A stretch of 64,000 bases of DNA from Vulcanimicrobiota bacterium (lineage in GTDB: Bacteria > Vulcanimicrobiota > Xenobia > Xenobiales > JADMJV01), in NCBI GenBank assembly GCA_017307785.1, contig JAFKGI010000002.1, forward strand, positions 62,001 to 126,000, read 5' to 3'. The position numbers and the translations under genes are program-made. Shown one piece after another: positions 1 to 8,534 of the stretch. Position 1 is the stretch's first letter. The number at the start of each line of letters is the position of its first letter. The notes below the pieces were generated by a model. The model searched no databases. It worked only from the letters and a program-made list of their open reading frames with translations, and was not told the origin of the DNA.

Positions 1-360
1 CTGTCCGAACGTTTTCACGCTCTGCACCTGCGTCGCTTCGGCTACCAACGGATCCACCAGGCACTGGAGCTCGTTTCGACCTTGCTGCGCGCCAAGGTAG
101 ACCGACCTCGAGCGGAAGTGCCGACGTTGTCGCCGGCTTCGAATTCGCCCACGGAATCGCAGGCCTATTGGGGTCTTCCTCCCCAACCGGGCAAGATCCG
201 AGTGTTTCAAGGCTACCCGGAGGAATGGGTAACCGGTCCGGCCCGCCTCGAGACCATGGACGGCACCGTGTGGATTGGTGCGGGTTGGCGCGCTCAACGG
301 GTGGGAAACGGTGGTCTAACCATGGAATCTCTCCCCTTAGAAGAGGAACATGCGGAATAG
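1..360 (+). CDS. Hydantoinase A / 5-oxoprolinase family protein, C-terminal fragment
   Basis: The reading frame is open from the first base, so this is the 3' end of a gene that begins outside the window. The visible 119 residues begin LSERFHALHLRRFGY, which fits the conserved FHxxHxxRYGY segment near the C-terminus of HyuA/OPLAH-type ATP-dependent amidohydrolases. Further on, a GPARLE segment followed by a GW-containing stretch fits the usual final beta-rich region (GPAIIE...). Family members open 5-oxoproline or hydantoin rings using ATP. The specific substrate cannot be told because the catalytic N-terminal part is missing. The next gene, 93 bases downstream, has its own ribosome binding site. 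Confidence 0.7.
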   Translation: MSERFHALHLRRFGYQRIHQALELVSTLLRAKVDRPRAEVPTLSPASNSPTESQAYWGLPPQPGKIRVFQGYPEEWVTGPARLETMDGTVWIGAGWRAQRVGNGGLTMESLPLEEEHAE

Positions 361-453
361 CCGGAAAATAAGAACGACCAACAGTTCGTCCGGGCAGGTT
401 CAATTATCGACCTGTGGCACCCGGAATACCGTTAACGTGATAGGAGTGCCTCA

Positions 454-981
454 ATGAAGAAATCTCTGCTGACCGTGGCTGCCGCCGCTGTCGCCCTGAC
501 CTGCCTGGTCCAAGCTCAGCCCCCCCAGGGAGCTAAGGAGACCGTGGTGATTAAGGAGGAGAGCGCGGCCGCCAAGAAGCCGAAGGAAACGCTGCCCGCA
601 CCAGGCACCGCTCCCAAGCCCAAAGTCGTTCGCGATCCTTTCGTCAAAGGTGGCGGTGGCGGTGAAGCCGCTGCCCCGCCCATGCAGACCAAGGACACCA
701 AGACCGCCGAGGTCAAACCCGCCGGTCCTGAGTTGACCAACCAGAAGCCCCCGGAACCCGAAGTTGCCGCCCCTGACGTCAAAGTCAACGGCATCCTGCT
801 CGGCCCCCGCGGCAACCGCGCCATCGTGGCCGGCCCCAGCATGACCTTCATCGTCAAGCAGGGTGACAAGTTGGGCGACTATCGGGTTGCTCACGTCGAC
901 CGCAAAATGGTGGTCTTCACCTTCAAGAACAAGAAGTTCCCGATCAAGATCGAGGACGAGTTCGCATCCGCTAAGAAGTAA
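454..981 (+). CDS. Secreted PilP-like protein
   Basis: This is a 175-residue protein with a clear Sec signal (MKK, hydrophobic AAAAVALTCLV, AQA cleavage site). A low-complexity Pro/Lys/Ala/Gly linker covers about residues 25-105. It carries a DPF motif at its start (VRDPFVKGGG). The C-terminal 70 residues form a compact beta domain: a VNGILLGPRGNRAIV strand, a V-KQGD-LG turn, then KKFPIKIEDEF. A DPF motif followed by a V-x-GI / GD-x-L / V-x-F domain is the layout of PilP (type IV pilus) and GspC-type periplasmic proteins, so PilP-like is the best guess. No other pilus genes are nearby. A GGAG ribosome site precedes the ATG and a hairpin terminator follows the stop. Confidence 0.55.
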   Translation: MKKSLLTVAAAAVALTCLVQAQPPQGAKETVVIKEESAAAKKPKETLPAPGTAPKPKVVRDPFVKGGGGGEAAAPPMQTKDTKTAEVKPAGPELTNQKPPEPEVAAPDVKVNGILLGPRGNRAIVAGPSMTFIVKQGDKLGDYRVAHVDRKMVVFTFKNKKFPIKIEDEFASAKK

Positions 982-998
982 GCTGGTGCTTCCGAAAA

Positions 999-1024
999 AG
1001 GCCCGCTCCGGCGGGCTTTTTTTT
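999..1024. terminator. Bidirectional intrinsic terminator
   Basis: A GCCCGC-TCCG-GCGGGC hairpin (1001-1016) is flanked by AAAAA on the left and a run of eight T on the right. It can therefore terminate both the PilP-like gene (plus strand) and the converging ChaC-like gene (minus strand), whose stop codon lies in the T run. Confidence 0.85.
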
Positions 1025-1544
1025 ATGCAGTCAGTGCCTCTCTCAATTGCCGCACGTGATCGTCCTGGATTTCCAGCTCATCGAGAGTTTGAGCCAGGCG
1101 TAACAAGTAGTCGATGGAAGCCCCACTCGGACCGGCGGCTCGGCGAATTCGCTCGACCAGGCGGTCGAATCCCTGGTCTCCCAGGTACGACGGGTTGTGC
1201 TCATCGGCGACGTAAGTCCAACAAGGCAGGTCCTGGTCTTGCCAGCGCGCCGAAACTCGTTTCAGCTGATACCCGTCTTTTTCGCGGTAGTCCAGCTCGG
1301 CCTGGATAGCCGGCCAATCCTGGTCGGGTATCTCGTAAGCCAACCCCCAGCAACCGTCACCGGAGTTGGGAACCAGGGTGCACACCACCCCGGGATATTC
1401 GGGAGTGCCGCGATGGTCGGTCGAACCCTGCCAGAGGCGCCGCGACCAGTCCGGAAGCCAGACTTTGCGAACTTCTGTGTAAGCGAATCCAGGATTCCAC
1501 AGCAGAGAGCCGTAACCGAAAACATTGTGAGTGAGCGAGTTCAT
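1023..1544 (-). CDS. ChaC-like gamma-glutamylcyclotransferase
   Basis: The product of 173 residues starts MNSLTHNVFGYGSLLWNPGF. The FGYGSLxWNPGF segment is the substrate-binding signature of ChaC/GGCT-fold enzymes, which release 5-oxoproline from glutathione or gamma-glutamyl peptides. A YREKDGYQLKRV segment carries the expected acidic catalytic region (the family has E in this YREK.GY context), and DYLLRL fits the family's YL..L helix. I chose the ATG at 1544 because the family begins just before FGYGSL; the open frame reaches further upstream without family support. The start overlaps the start of the divergent DUF420 gene by 18 bases. Confidence 0.85.
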   Translation of the reverse strand: MNSLTHNVFGYGSLLWNPGFAYTEVRKVWLPDWSRRLWQGSTDHRGTPEYPGVVCTLVPNSGDGCWGLAYEIPDQDWPAIQAELDYREKDGYQLKRVSARWQDQDLPCWTYVADEHNPSYLGDQGFDRLVERIRRAAGPSGASIDYLLRLAQTLDELEIQDDHVRQLREALTA

Positions 1545-2060
1545 CCCGTAACCTATGTCGGCAGCCTGATTGCCAGTGCCGCGGCTGCCCTGTTTCTGAT
1601 CTGGCTGGTCTACTTTAAGCCGGCGGCGGCCGAACAGCAAGCCTGGGTGGCCTATCTACCCTGGTGCAACGCCTTTTTCAACAGCTTGAGCGCCTACCAT
1701 CTGATCCAGGGCTGGCGCAATATCAAAAGCCGAAGAATTCCCCAGCATCGTTACCATATGCTGGGCGCCCTGATCTGCTCCAGTCTCTTCCTGATCAGCT
1801 ACATTCTCTACCACTCGCTGCACGGCGACACCAAATTCCCCCAGAGCCTCGGCTGGATCCGAACCATCTACCTCGTGATTCTGGCCAGCCATGTGGGACT
1901 TTCCATTGTCATCCTGCCGGTGATCCTGACAACTTTTGCCCTGGCCTTCATGGGGAAATTCACCGTCCATCCCAAGTTCGGCCGCATCGCCCTACCTGTC
2001 TGGCTCTACGTTTCCGTGACCGGAGTGGTCATCGTGCTCTTTCTCAAAGCCTTCGTATAG
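1527..2060 (+). CDS. DUF420-family membrane protein
   Basis: This is a polytopic protein of 177 residues with about five membrane segments (SLIASAAAALFLIWLVYF, AWVAYLPWCNAFFNSLSAY, MLGALICSSLFLISYILY, TIYLVILASHVGLSIVIL, LPVWLYVSVTGVVIVLFL). The PWCNAFFNSLSAYHLI and HRYHMLGAL segments and the conserved histidines match the DUF420 family. That family often sits beside cytochrome oxidase assembly genes and may bind haem or copper. I chose GTG 1527, the nearest usable start before the first membrane helix; the ribosome site is weak. No oxidase genes are in view, so its role here is open. Confidence 0.75.
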   Translation: MSERVHPVTYVGSLIASAAAALFLIWLVYFKPAAAEQQAWVAYLPWCNAFFNSLSAYHLIQGWRNIKSRRIPQHRYHMLGALICSSLFLISYILYHSLHGDTKFPQSLGWIRTIYLVILASHVGLSIVILPVILTTFALAFMGKFTVHPKFGRIALPVWLYVSVTGVVIVLFLKAFV

Positions 2061-2231
2061 GGTCCGCGGACAATCAGCCTCGGGCATCGTTCCCGCCATG
2101 CATCCCCATTCTCTGCGTCCTTCGTCTCTGCGCTGCTCAACGTGCTGCTGCGCGCCTCCGCTGCTCGCTCCTCACTCCTTGAGTATGAGGCGCCTGACGA
2201 TAACGACACCACAAGTTGATGCCCACAGACC

Positions 2232-3173
2232 CTAGCGGCCTTCGCGGATTTGCCCCAGACCTTTGGTGAAATCGACTTTGTTGATCAGCTCGGGGAAATC
2301 GATGAGAGGGTTGCGGTTCCCCTGCAGCTTTTCGATGTACTGGTTGCGGTGTTGCTCATACTGCGTGGGCGGGTGCTCGTTGGCCCATTCCACCAACATC
2401 GGAATGTCCTCGGCCGTATACTCGCCGCGGCGGTCGCCGATCATTCCCGGGTAGCAGAGCATAAAGTAGAGCACGGCGCGAGCGGTTTCCGCCTTGCCCG
2501 CTTTGGGCTCAAACAGGTTCTGGTGCTGGTCGAGGACGCCGCACAGCTTCATCTCCTGGCCTTCGTCGACTTTGTCATCGTACTCGGCGTTGCCACGCAG
2601 TGAGTTGCAGTCGATCTGGGCTGCGAAGAGGTGGTGCAGGTCGCCGCGGGGGGCTCGCTTCTTGCTAAACCAGGACTGAGGCACCACGTGCTCGCAATTG
2701 TACTGGCCTTCCTTGAGAGGCTGATCGCCCAGGCCCTCGCCTGCCCGTTGCAGGCCTCCACCCGAGTAAATGCAGTAAATCTGACCATCCTGGTGGCGAT
2801 CCACCTCAGGATACAGGTATTGAGCGGGATCATAATCGAGGGCTTTGTGCGTCTTCTGCACCAGACTGCTCAGTTCGCTGTAGAGTTCACTCGGGGACAT
2901 CGAGTCGAAGCGGGAGGAATCGCCGTAATATTTCTGGCGGGCAGCTGCATCACCCTTGGCATCGTAGTATTTTTCGGCCGGTATGGGCGTCGGGGCCGGG
3001 GCGGGAGCACTGGGCGGCTTGGAATGACCTCCACGACGCAGATCAAAGTCAACGCGGTCGGCAACTCCGTCCGAATGGGGGTGCTTGCACAGCGCCTCGG
3101 CGGCCGGGCGGGCAAAATGATTCTTTAGCCCCGGAGCAATATTCCAGGCGGATCCTACCGACAACAAATTCAT
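2232..3173 (-). CDS. Endonuclease I (EndA/NucM) family nuclease
   Basis: This protein of 313 residues has the EndA/NucM signature: YNCEHVVPQSWF followed by GDLHHLF and NSLRGN. The histidine and asparagine residues there form the beta-beta-alpha-metal active site that cuts DNA without sequence preference. R-N-PLIDFPELI near the C-terminus is the family's R-(N/H)P-ID-PE signature. Most relatives are secreted or periplasmic, yet this protein has no Sec signal. Instead the N-terminus (residues 1-60) is Ala/His/Pro-rich and holds DRVDF at residues 39-43, similar to a motif in nearby secreted-type hydrolases (see findings). A GAGAGGGA ribosome site precedes the ATG. Confidence 0.85.
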   Translation of the reverse strand: MNLLSVGSAWNIAPGLKNHFARPAAEALCKHPHSDGVADRVDFDLRRGGHSKPPSAPAPAPTPIPAEKYYDAKGDAAARQKYYGDSSRFDSMSPSELYSELSSLVQKTHKALDYDPAQYLYPEVDRHQDGQIYCIYSGGGLQRAGEGLGDQPLKEGQYNCEHVVPQSWFSKKRAPRGDLHHLFAAQIDCNSLRGNAEYDDKVDEGQEMKLCGVLDQHQNLFEPKAGKAETARAVLYFMLCYPGMIGDRRGEYTAEDIPMLVEWANEHPPTQYEQHRNQYIEKLQGNRNPLIDFPELINKVDFTKGLGQIREGR

Positions 3174-3335
3174 AACGAACTTCCCTCTCGACGACGCTCC
3201 CGTGGCGGGGTGGAGCTCACAATAGGCTCACCTCTCGCACTCCTAGAATAAACCTGAAAATGTTACCTCCAGATTAGGAAGATATGAACGGACGACCAAC
3301 CAGGAGCCATTGGAACAGCTGAGAACGCCTGCTGC

Positions 3336-4094
3336 ATGCGTCTAGTCAGTTGGAATATCAACGGTTTGCGGGCCGTCTTCAAAAAGAACTTCGCGGATTG
3401 GCTGGAGATCCACCGACCGGACGTGGTGGCTCTGCAAGAGATCAAGTGCTCGCTGGCCCAACTAGAGCCCCAGATGCTGAAACCGGCTGGATATCAAAGC
3501 TGGTTCTTCCCCGCGGACCGACCAGGATATTCCGGCACCGCCATCTACAGCCGGAACGCCCCGATCGAAGTGAACTACGGATTGGGGATGACAGAATTTG
3601 ACATCGAAGGCCGCTGCCTGACAGCCGAATTCCCCGACTTCTTCCTGGTCGGCGCCTACTTTCCAAACTCCCGTGGTCCAGGTCTCCGGATCGACTACAA
3701 GATGGAGTTCTGCGAGGCCATCCAAAACCATGTGGAGAAACTGGCGCTTCGCGGCAAGCCGGTCTTTCTGTGCGGCGACGTCAACATCGCTCACCAGGAA
3801 ATCGACCTGTTCAATCCCAAGGGCAGCCGCAAGCAAGCGGGTTTCTTGCCCCCTGAACGAGAGTGGATGACGCAAATGTTGGAGCGCGGCCATCAGGACT
3901 TGTTTCGCCAACAGAATCCGGCCCCCGAGCACTACACCTGGTGGAACCAGGCCCACGATGCCCGCAATCGCAATCGCGGCTGGCGCATCGATTATTTCCT
4001 GGCGAGCGCCGGCTTCGATTGGGACTACCGCTGCCGCCACTATCCCGAAGTGTTGGGTTCCGACCATTGTCCGGTCGAGCTGGAGTTGCTGTAG
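3336..4094 (+). CDS. xthA: Exodeoxyribonuclease III (AP endonuclease)
   Basis: This is a 252-residue protein of the usual length for ExoIII/ExoA. It shows the complete family set: SWNINGLRAVFKK at the start, LQEIKC (metal-binding Glu), GTAIYSR, CGDVNIAHQEIDLFNPK (Asp and Asn of the active site), RGWRIDYFLAS, and GSDHCPVELEL at the C-terminus (catalytic Asp-His). The enzyme nicks abasic sites and trims 3' ends in base excision repair. The next gene starts inside its last codons. Confidence 0.93.
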   Translation: MRLVSWNINGLRAVFKKNFADWLEIHRPDVVALQEIKCSLAQLEPQMLKPAGYQSWFFPADRPGYSGTAIYSRNAPIEVNYGLGMTEFDIEGRCLTAEFPDFFLVGAYFPNSRGPGLRIDYKMEFCEAIQNHVEKLALRGKPVFLCGDVNIAHQEIDLFNPKGSRKQAGFLPPEREWMTQMLERGHQDLFRQQNPAPEHYTWWNQAHDARNRNRGWRIDYFLASAGFDWDYRCRHYPEVLGSDHCPVELELL

Positions 4095-4711
4095 GCCACG
4101 CGGGCGTTGACGGCTGCCGAGGAGGCTGGTTGGTGGCCCTGGACGAGCCCCTGCGCCTGGTCCTCTGCGCCAACTTCGCGGAAGTGGCTCAGTTGACCGA
4201 GACTTGCCGGCGGGTGGCCGTCGACATGCCTGTTGGACTGCCGGGCCCGGGTCAATCTCGGGACTGCGAGCCGGCCGCCCGGCGCTTGCTGGGTCCGCGT
4301 CGTCACAGCGTGTTCACCACGCCGCCGCGGAGATATCTGAAGGCTCGTGATTTTTCCGAAGTCCAGGGTATGTCGCTGCAAAGCTTTCATCTTTTGCCCA
4401 AGATTCGAGAACTGGACCACTGGATGACCCCGGCTCGTCAGGCACGCGTTTTTGAGGCACATCCCGAACTGGTCTTCACTCGCCTGGCGGGTGGGCCTCT
4501 TCAGCACAGCAAGAAAACGCCGGAAGGGCGCAACCTCCGAGAAAAGCTGCTGGCCCAAACACTACCTTCCAGGTGGCCACGAACATCGGTTCAGCCGGAC
4601 GATGTGCTGGACGCTCTGGCTCTGCTGCGCTGTGCCCAGGCTCCCGGAACTCCCCTATGTTTTCAGCAACGCGACGAGCACGGGCTACTGATGCAAATCT
4701 ACGGTTGCTGA
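4067..4711 (+). CDS. DUF429 family protein (RNase H-like fold)
   Basis: The product carries GVDGCRGGWLVAL near its start, then VAVDMPVGLP. Both match DUF429, a family predicted to have an RNase H-like fold, where the two Asp residues (in GVDG and DMP) would bind metal. KARDFSEVQGMSLQSF and FEAHPEL also fit; the late PDDVLDALALL segment carries the third acidic position. No ATG or GTG lies between the upstream stop in this frame and GVDG; TTG 4067 is the best start and would overlap xthA by 28 bases. The start is therefore uncertain. Function is unknown for the family; coupling to a repair nuclease suggests nucleic acid metabolism, which is inference. Confidence 0.75.
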   Translation: MSGRAGVAVGHAGVDGCRGGWLVALDEPLRLVLCANFAEVAQLTETCRRVAVDMPVGLPGPGQSRDCEPAARRLLGPRRHSVFTTPPRRYLKARDFSEVQGMSLQSFHLLPKIRELDHWMTPARQARVFEAHPELVFTRLAGGPLQHSKKTPEGRNLREKLLAQTLPSRWPRTSVQPDDVLDALALLRCAQAPGTPLCFQQRDEHGLLMQIYGC

Positions 4712-5466
4712 ACGGATTCCGGCACGGCCTTCATCTCACCCGAAGAGCCTTCCTCGACTCCCACATCGTCGCTGGCCAGCAGGCGGCTGATCAGCATCAC
4801 CACATAGAGTTGGGCAAGCAACGATTCCATGGCCAGCAAATTGCGGCAGAAGTGGCTAACCCCATTCAGCTCATTGTCGGCTCCCGTCAGCGTGGCAAAA
4901 CTGACGTAGAGCGCCTCGTGGAAGCCGATCACGTCGGCCCGAACGTGAGGGCCGAGAGTATCGGGGCGTATCAGATGGACAAAATGAATCAGTTCTCCAA
5001 AGGCAATCCCCAACATAATGTAGAGACCGGCGGCCGCCCACAGCTTGTCCGCGGCGTTGCGAGGTCCGTGGACCAGATCGCGTAAGCCCAGACCGATCAC
5101 GACCGCCTGAATGCCGACCGTCACACCGTGCAGCAGGCAATTGACGGTGACCCCTCCCACCGGATCCCAAAAGAGATAGTTGTAGACGAGCGAAGTACTC
5201 ACCACCACAATCGAGAGCAGGCCCAGCAGGCGCGGCAACCAGCGTTTGAAGGTGAAGTTGCGCGAAAGGTCCCAGATCAGTCCCAGATAGACGATACAGC
5301 AGAGCTGAAACAGGAAGAAGGTCACCTGCGTATTGTTCAGCCAATCGTCGGTGAGCAGCGAAATGATCAGCAGAATGGCCTGCGCGGCCACCACGTTGCG
5401 ATAGTCTTTGCGCTTTTCTTCCTGCGACTCGGGACTGTAGAGCTTGCTGAGAGCCTGGCGAATCAC
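4699..5466 (-). CDS. Ion-channel-like membrane protein with a non-canonical pore loop
   Basis: This protein of 255 residues has a charged N-terminal helix then five to six membrane segments. The last third matches two-TM potassium channel modules in layout: helix (WAAAGLYIMLGIAFGELIHFV), a re-entrant pore region (FHEALYVSFATLTG), and a final helix (LAMESLLAQLYVVMLISRLL), in which R-L-L-A-x-E-S-L-L-A-Q-L-Y is typical of these channels. However, where a TVGYG-type filter would be, the sequence reads TLTGADNEL. It may be a non-selective or regulatory relative rather than a K+ channel. It converges with the DUF429 gene and overlaps it by 13 bases. Confidence 0.6.
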   Translation of the reverse strand: MIRQALSKLYSPESQEEKRKDYRNVVAAQAILLIISLLTDDWLNNTQVTFFLFQLCCIVYLGLIWDLSRNFTFKRWLPRLLGLLSIVVVSTSLVYNYLFWDPVGGVTVNCLLHGVTVGIQAVVIGLGLRDLVHGPRNAADKLWAAAGLYIMLGIAFGELIHFVHLIRPDTLGPHVRADVIGFHEALYVSFATLTGADNELNGVSHFCRNLLAMESLLAQLYVVMLISRLLASDDVGVEEGSSGEMKAVPESVQQP

Positions 5467-5569
5467 TTCCTTGTCTTTATCCGCCGGAAGGCCGGGCCCT
5501 TTGAAAATTATTTAAGTTCTGCGATTTTTCCGGCTTGTTCGGAGAAAGCCCGTATGTTAACATTCCCGT

Positions 5570-6787
5570 GTGTTTTCAGGCGTATTCGGCAGCAGTGTGC
5601 CCGAGGCCACTCGTAGCGTTAAGCCCATCTTCTTCTTCAGCCTCGGCGCTTTTCTAATCACTCTCCTGCTCTCCAGTCCCCAGGTGAACCTCGCAGAAGT
5701 CTTTTTCGGCAACCCATTTTTTAGCGGTCTCTGTTGCGGATTCGTGCTCGTGGCCGTGGCTCTCTGCCCTACCCGGCCCGAGAGAGCCCTGTTGGCTTGC
5801 GCCTGCTTGGGTGTCGAGGCTTTCCGCATCTGGAGTCAGTGGACGCCCGCCTTTGTAGGTAATGTCACGGTCAGTGGCTCGCGAGCGGCACTCCTCGCCG
5901 TCCTTCACATCGGTGTGAGCGCGGCGATTCGCCCTCATCTTCGCGCAAGACTTGCCCGGGCTTCGGCTCAGTGCGCTAGCTTGCCGCTACTCTACGCAGC
6001 CGGAAATGCGTTCATGCTCAAGGGTTCTTCGGGGTCCAGCCTTACCTACGACTTGTTCTACTACGCTGCAGACCTGAGGCTTGGGCCCCCCTGGTGCTTC
6101 GAGGTGGTCTCCTGGACTCACCAAAGCTTCCTGTTCTACACCTTTGGTTACCTGGCTTACTTTTTGCTGAGTCACACGATGTCACTGATTGCGGCCTGGT
6201 GGGTCCTGTCGCCACGCGGTCCGAACCCCATTCTCTACTTTATGGCTTGCGCCATGATCTCCGGAGGCCTGGGGTACTGGATCTGTCCGGGAGTAGGACC
6301 GGAGATCGTTTTCGGCAAGAGCTTTCCCTTCGACCCCCCCCGTGTGGATGCCCCGATGATGCTGGAAGTGCCGGGAGGCCCTCCAAGAAATACGATGCCC
6401 TCACTGCATCTGCTCTGGGCCTACTCGATTTGGGTATCCGTGGAAGGCAGACACCGCCTCCTTCGCCTTGCGGGACTCGCCTACCTGACGTTCATGCCTC
6501 TGGTTGCCTTTCTCGGGAGGCACTATCTGGTGGATTACGTTGTCGCCTTGAGCCTGGCAACCGCAGTCCACGTGCTGGTGTTGAAGCTCTCACTTCCTGG
6601 AAATACCGACAACAAGTTGTTGGCCTGGGCGGCCGCCTCTTTCTGCTGCGCCCCGGCCTACTTGTTCTTGCTGCTCTCGGGGAGTTCGGTCTGGCTGGTC
6701 TGGCCCTGGCTTCTGCAGGGATTTACCGCTATCTCTGTAGGCCTGGCCATCGTGTCCAGTCTCTATTTGAGTCGACAACTCCAATAA
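5570..6787 (+). CDS. PAP2-superfamily membrane phosphatase/transferase
   Basis: This is a 405-residue polytopic protein with about ten hydrophobic segments. In the middle it has PRNTMPSLHLLWA, the PSxH motif with the catalytic-relay His. About 45 residues later comes FLGRHYLVDYVVAL, the GRHYxxD motif. These are phosphatase motifs 2 and 3 of the PAP2 superfamily (PAP2_3-like branch, related to lipid phosphatases and phosphoinositol-ceramide transferases). The likely substrate is a lipid phosphate or polyprenyl phosphate in the membrane. GTG 5570 is the start that fits. It ends at a strong terminator. Confidence 0.75.
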   Translation: MFSGVFGSSVPEATRSVKPIFFFSLGAFLITLLLSSPQVNLAEVFFGNPFFSGLCCGFVLVAVALCPTRPERALLACACLGVEAFRIWSQWTPAFVGNVTVSGSRAALLAVLHIGVSAAIRPHLRARLARASAQCASLPLLYAAGNAFMLKGSSGSSLTYDLFYYAADLRLGPPWCFEVVSWTHQSFLFYTFGYLAYFLLSHTMSLIAAWWVLSPRGPNPILYFMACAMISGGLGYWICPGVGPEIVFGKSFPFDPPRVDAPMMLEVPGGPPRNTMPSLHLLWAYSIWVSVEGRHRLLRLAGLAYLTFMPLVAFLGRHYLVDYVVALSLATAVHVLVLKLSLPGNTDNKLLAWAAASFCCAPAYLFLLLSGSSVWLVWPWLLQGFTAISVGLAIVSSLYLSRQLQ

Positions 6788-6828
6788 AAAAAGCCCCTTG
6801 GCCGGAGCGGCCTCGGGGCTTTTATTGG
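6785..6828. terminator. Bidirectional intrinsic terminator
   Basis: The arms AAGCCCC (6791-6797) and GGGGCTT (6815-6821) form a hairpin flanked by AAAAAA and TTTT. The outer CCAATAAAA / TTTTATTGG pairing extends the stem. It sits between the stops of the converging PAP2 gene and the first clostripain paralogue. Confidence 0.85.
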
Positions 6829-6839
6829 AGCTGGCTGAA

Positions 6840-8423
6840 CTAGCCGACCTTTTTGATCATCTCGTCCCACTTGGTGTCCTGGGAGAGCTTGATGGAATCG
6901 TAGCTGGCGAACTGGATACGGTTCTGCGATTCCTTGGTCATGTTGGGGATGTCGTGAACCGGGCGGCCGGTTTCGTTGGAAGGTCCGGCCTGGTTGGACG
7001 GGTCGATTTCGCCGCCACCCTGCTGGGCGTGGAACTGCTGGTTGAGGGCCACAATCTGGGGCATCGCCTGGCTCAGCATCTGCAGCTGGTCGGGGCTCAT
7101 TCCCATCACCATCAGCTGAACCAGCTGCTGCATCTGCTCGTCGGTCAGGCCGGCGCCGGCTTCACCCTGCACGTTGGCACCACCGGTCATACCGGCGTTG
7201 GCGTTGATTTCGACGTTCAGACCCTTGGCGTTCGGGTACTTCATTCCGTGCTGCTCAGCGATGACGGCTTCGCCCATAGCGGCCTTGACGGCATCAGCGG
7301 CTTCACCGATCTTACCACCGAACTTCTTACCGGCCAGCTCAACGAAGTGACCCATGTCGGCGAACTCGTAGAACTTCTGGGTCTTCATTTTGATGACGGC
7401 GAAGTCTTTCTTGGTCTTGCCGCTGTCGAGCACGGCGGTGGCGAACTGGTCCATCGCAGCGGTGACGGCGGGCATTTTGTTGAGGTCGATGGCCGACATC
7501 GTGCCCAGGTCGCGCTGGTGACCTTCGGCCATCTTGACGATGCCCTTGGCCATGTCGGCGGGGGTGAGGGGATCGCGAGCGCGCAGGGCGGCCGCGGCGT
7601 AATTCAGCACTTCGCCGGTGAAGACGCGGCTGTTGCCGTTGGATTCTTTCTTGCCGCCCGGGAGGGCTTCGTCATACTGCCAGCCGGCGCCGCCTTCGAC
7701 TTCTTCGGAACCGACCATGTAGTCGGCCGCGCCGGTCAGCTGGTGGGCCACTTCGGCCGAGGCCATCAAGCACTCGTCGAAGCCGACGACGTCGATTTTC
7801 TGGCCGGAGAGCTCGGTGGCTTTCTTCAGGCCGTGCTCGATGTCGGCGATGTTCATCCAGCTGTTCTGGCTCTCGGACTGGTTGGCACCCTGCCAGCCGC
7901 CGCCGTGATCGGAGAGGATGACCATGAAGTGCTTGGCGGGGTAGTTCTTCTGGGCCCAGGCGATGGACTCGGCCAGGTTGTCGGCGCTGCCCATATCATA
8001 CTTCGGTCCCAGGTCCTGGACGACCGGCGAGGTCAGACCTTCGGTCTGGTCGGCTTCCAGCTTCATGCGGACGACGTTGCCGCCCTTGGGCTGGTGGCTG
8101 GTTTCGACCAGCACGTTCATCTGGTCGGTGCTGCCGATGCGCTCGGCTTCGTCGAGGTCAGCCTGCATGAATTCGTAAAGGTTGTTGTCGGAGACGGAGT
8201 AGACCAGCACGGTCCATTCCTTCAGCTCGGGCTGAGCCGGCTGCTGGGCGGGAGGCGCGGGCTGAGCCGCGGGCGGGGCCGGCTGCTGCGGCGGAGCAGG
8301 CTGCTGCTGGCCGAGAACGACGCTGTCGGACGGCGCGGGTGCGGGCTGGCCGGAGGGCGCTGCCGAGCGGGCGGGCGCGTTACGCAGGGCCGGCTGGGCG
8401 TTGTTGAGAGAGCTAATGTTCAT
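6840..8423 (-). CDS. Clostripain-family (C11) cysteine peptidase, paralogue A
   Basis: This is a 527-residue protein. Residues 1-65 form a Pro/Gln/Ala-rich leader with DSVVL at 33-37. The peptidase domain starts at WTVLVYSVSDNNL (about 69). The catalytic His is H172 in LSDHGGGW and the catalytic Cys is C217 in GFDECLMAS, both in the expected C11 context. C11 enzymes cleave after Arg or Lys and are usually secreted. A Gln/Met/Gly-rich insertion at roughly 405-475 is absent from the two paralogues. There is no Sec signal peptide. It is a single-gene unit with AGGGG before the ATG and a terminator just after the stop. Paralogues lie at 13457-14815 and 16574-17935. Confidence 0.88.
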   Translation of the reverse strand: MNISSLNNAQPALRNAPARSAAPSGQPAPAPSDSVVLGQQQPAPPQQPAPPAAQPAPPAQQPAQPELKEWTVLVYSVSDNNLYEFMQADLDEAERIGSTDQMNVLVETSHQPKGGNVVRMKLEADQTEGLTSPVVQDLGPKYDMGSADNLAESIAWAQKNYPAKHFMVILSDHGGGWQGANQSESQNSWMNIADIEHGLKKATELSGQKIDVVGFDECLMASAEVAHQLTGAADYMVGSEEVEGGAGWQYDEALPGGKKESNGNSRVFTGEVLNYAAAALRARDPLTPADMAKGIVKMAEGHQRDLGTMSAIDLNKMPAVTAAMDQFATAVLDSGKTKKDFAVIKMKTQKFYEFADMGHFVELAGKKFGGKIGEAADAVKAAMGEAVIAEQHGMKYPNAKGLNVEINANAGMTGGANVQGEAGAGLTDEQMQQLVQLMVMGMSPDQLQMLSQAMPQIVALNQQFHAQQGGGEIDPSNQAGPSNETGRPVHDIPNMTKESQNRIQFASYDSIKLSQDTKWDEMIKKVG

Positions 8424-8534
8424 GTGTGTGTACCCCTGATGCTTGGTGTAGTGTGTGTGACTACGCTATGCCATCTGGGGCCGCTAGAGGTTTCTGGAAT
8501 GTGAACTGCCTCACAAAGCCGGGCGTTGGGTACG

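Noticed and set aside
2061..2231. Possible small gene between DUF420 and endonuclease I
   Set aside because: Short frames only, with no ribosome site or recognisable protein; I see nothing certain in this gap.
6798..8504. 568-codon open frame opposite C11 paralogue A
   Set aside because: It is a high-GC antisense shadow: low complexity His/Val/Leu-rich sequence with no family, while the minus strand gives a complete C11 peptidase. The same holds for frames at 9448-11013, 13634-14860 and 16760-17956.
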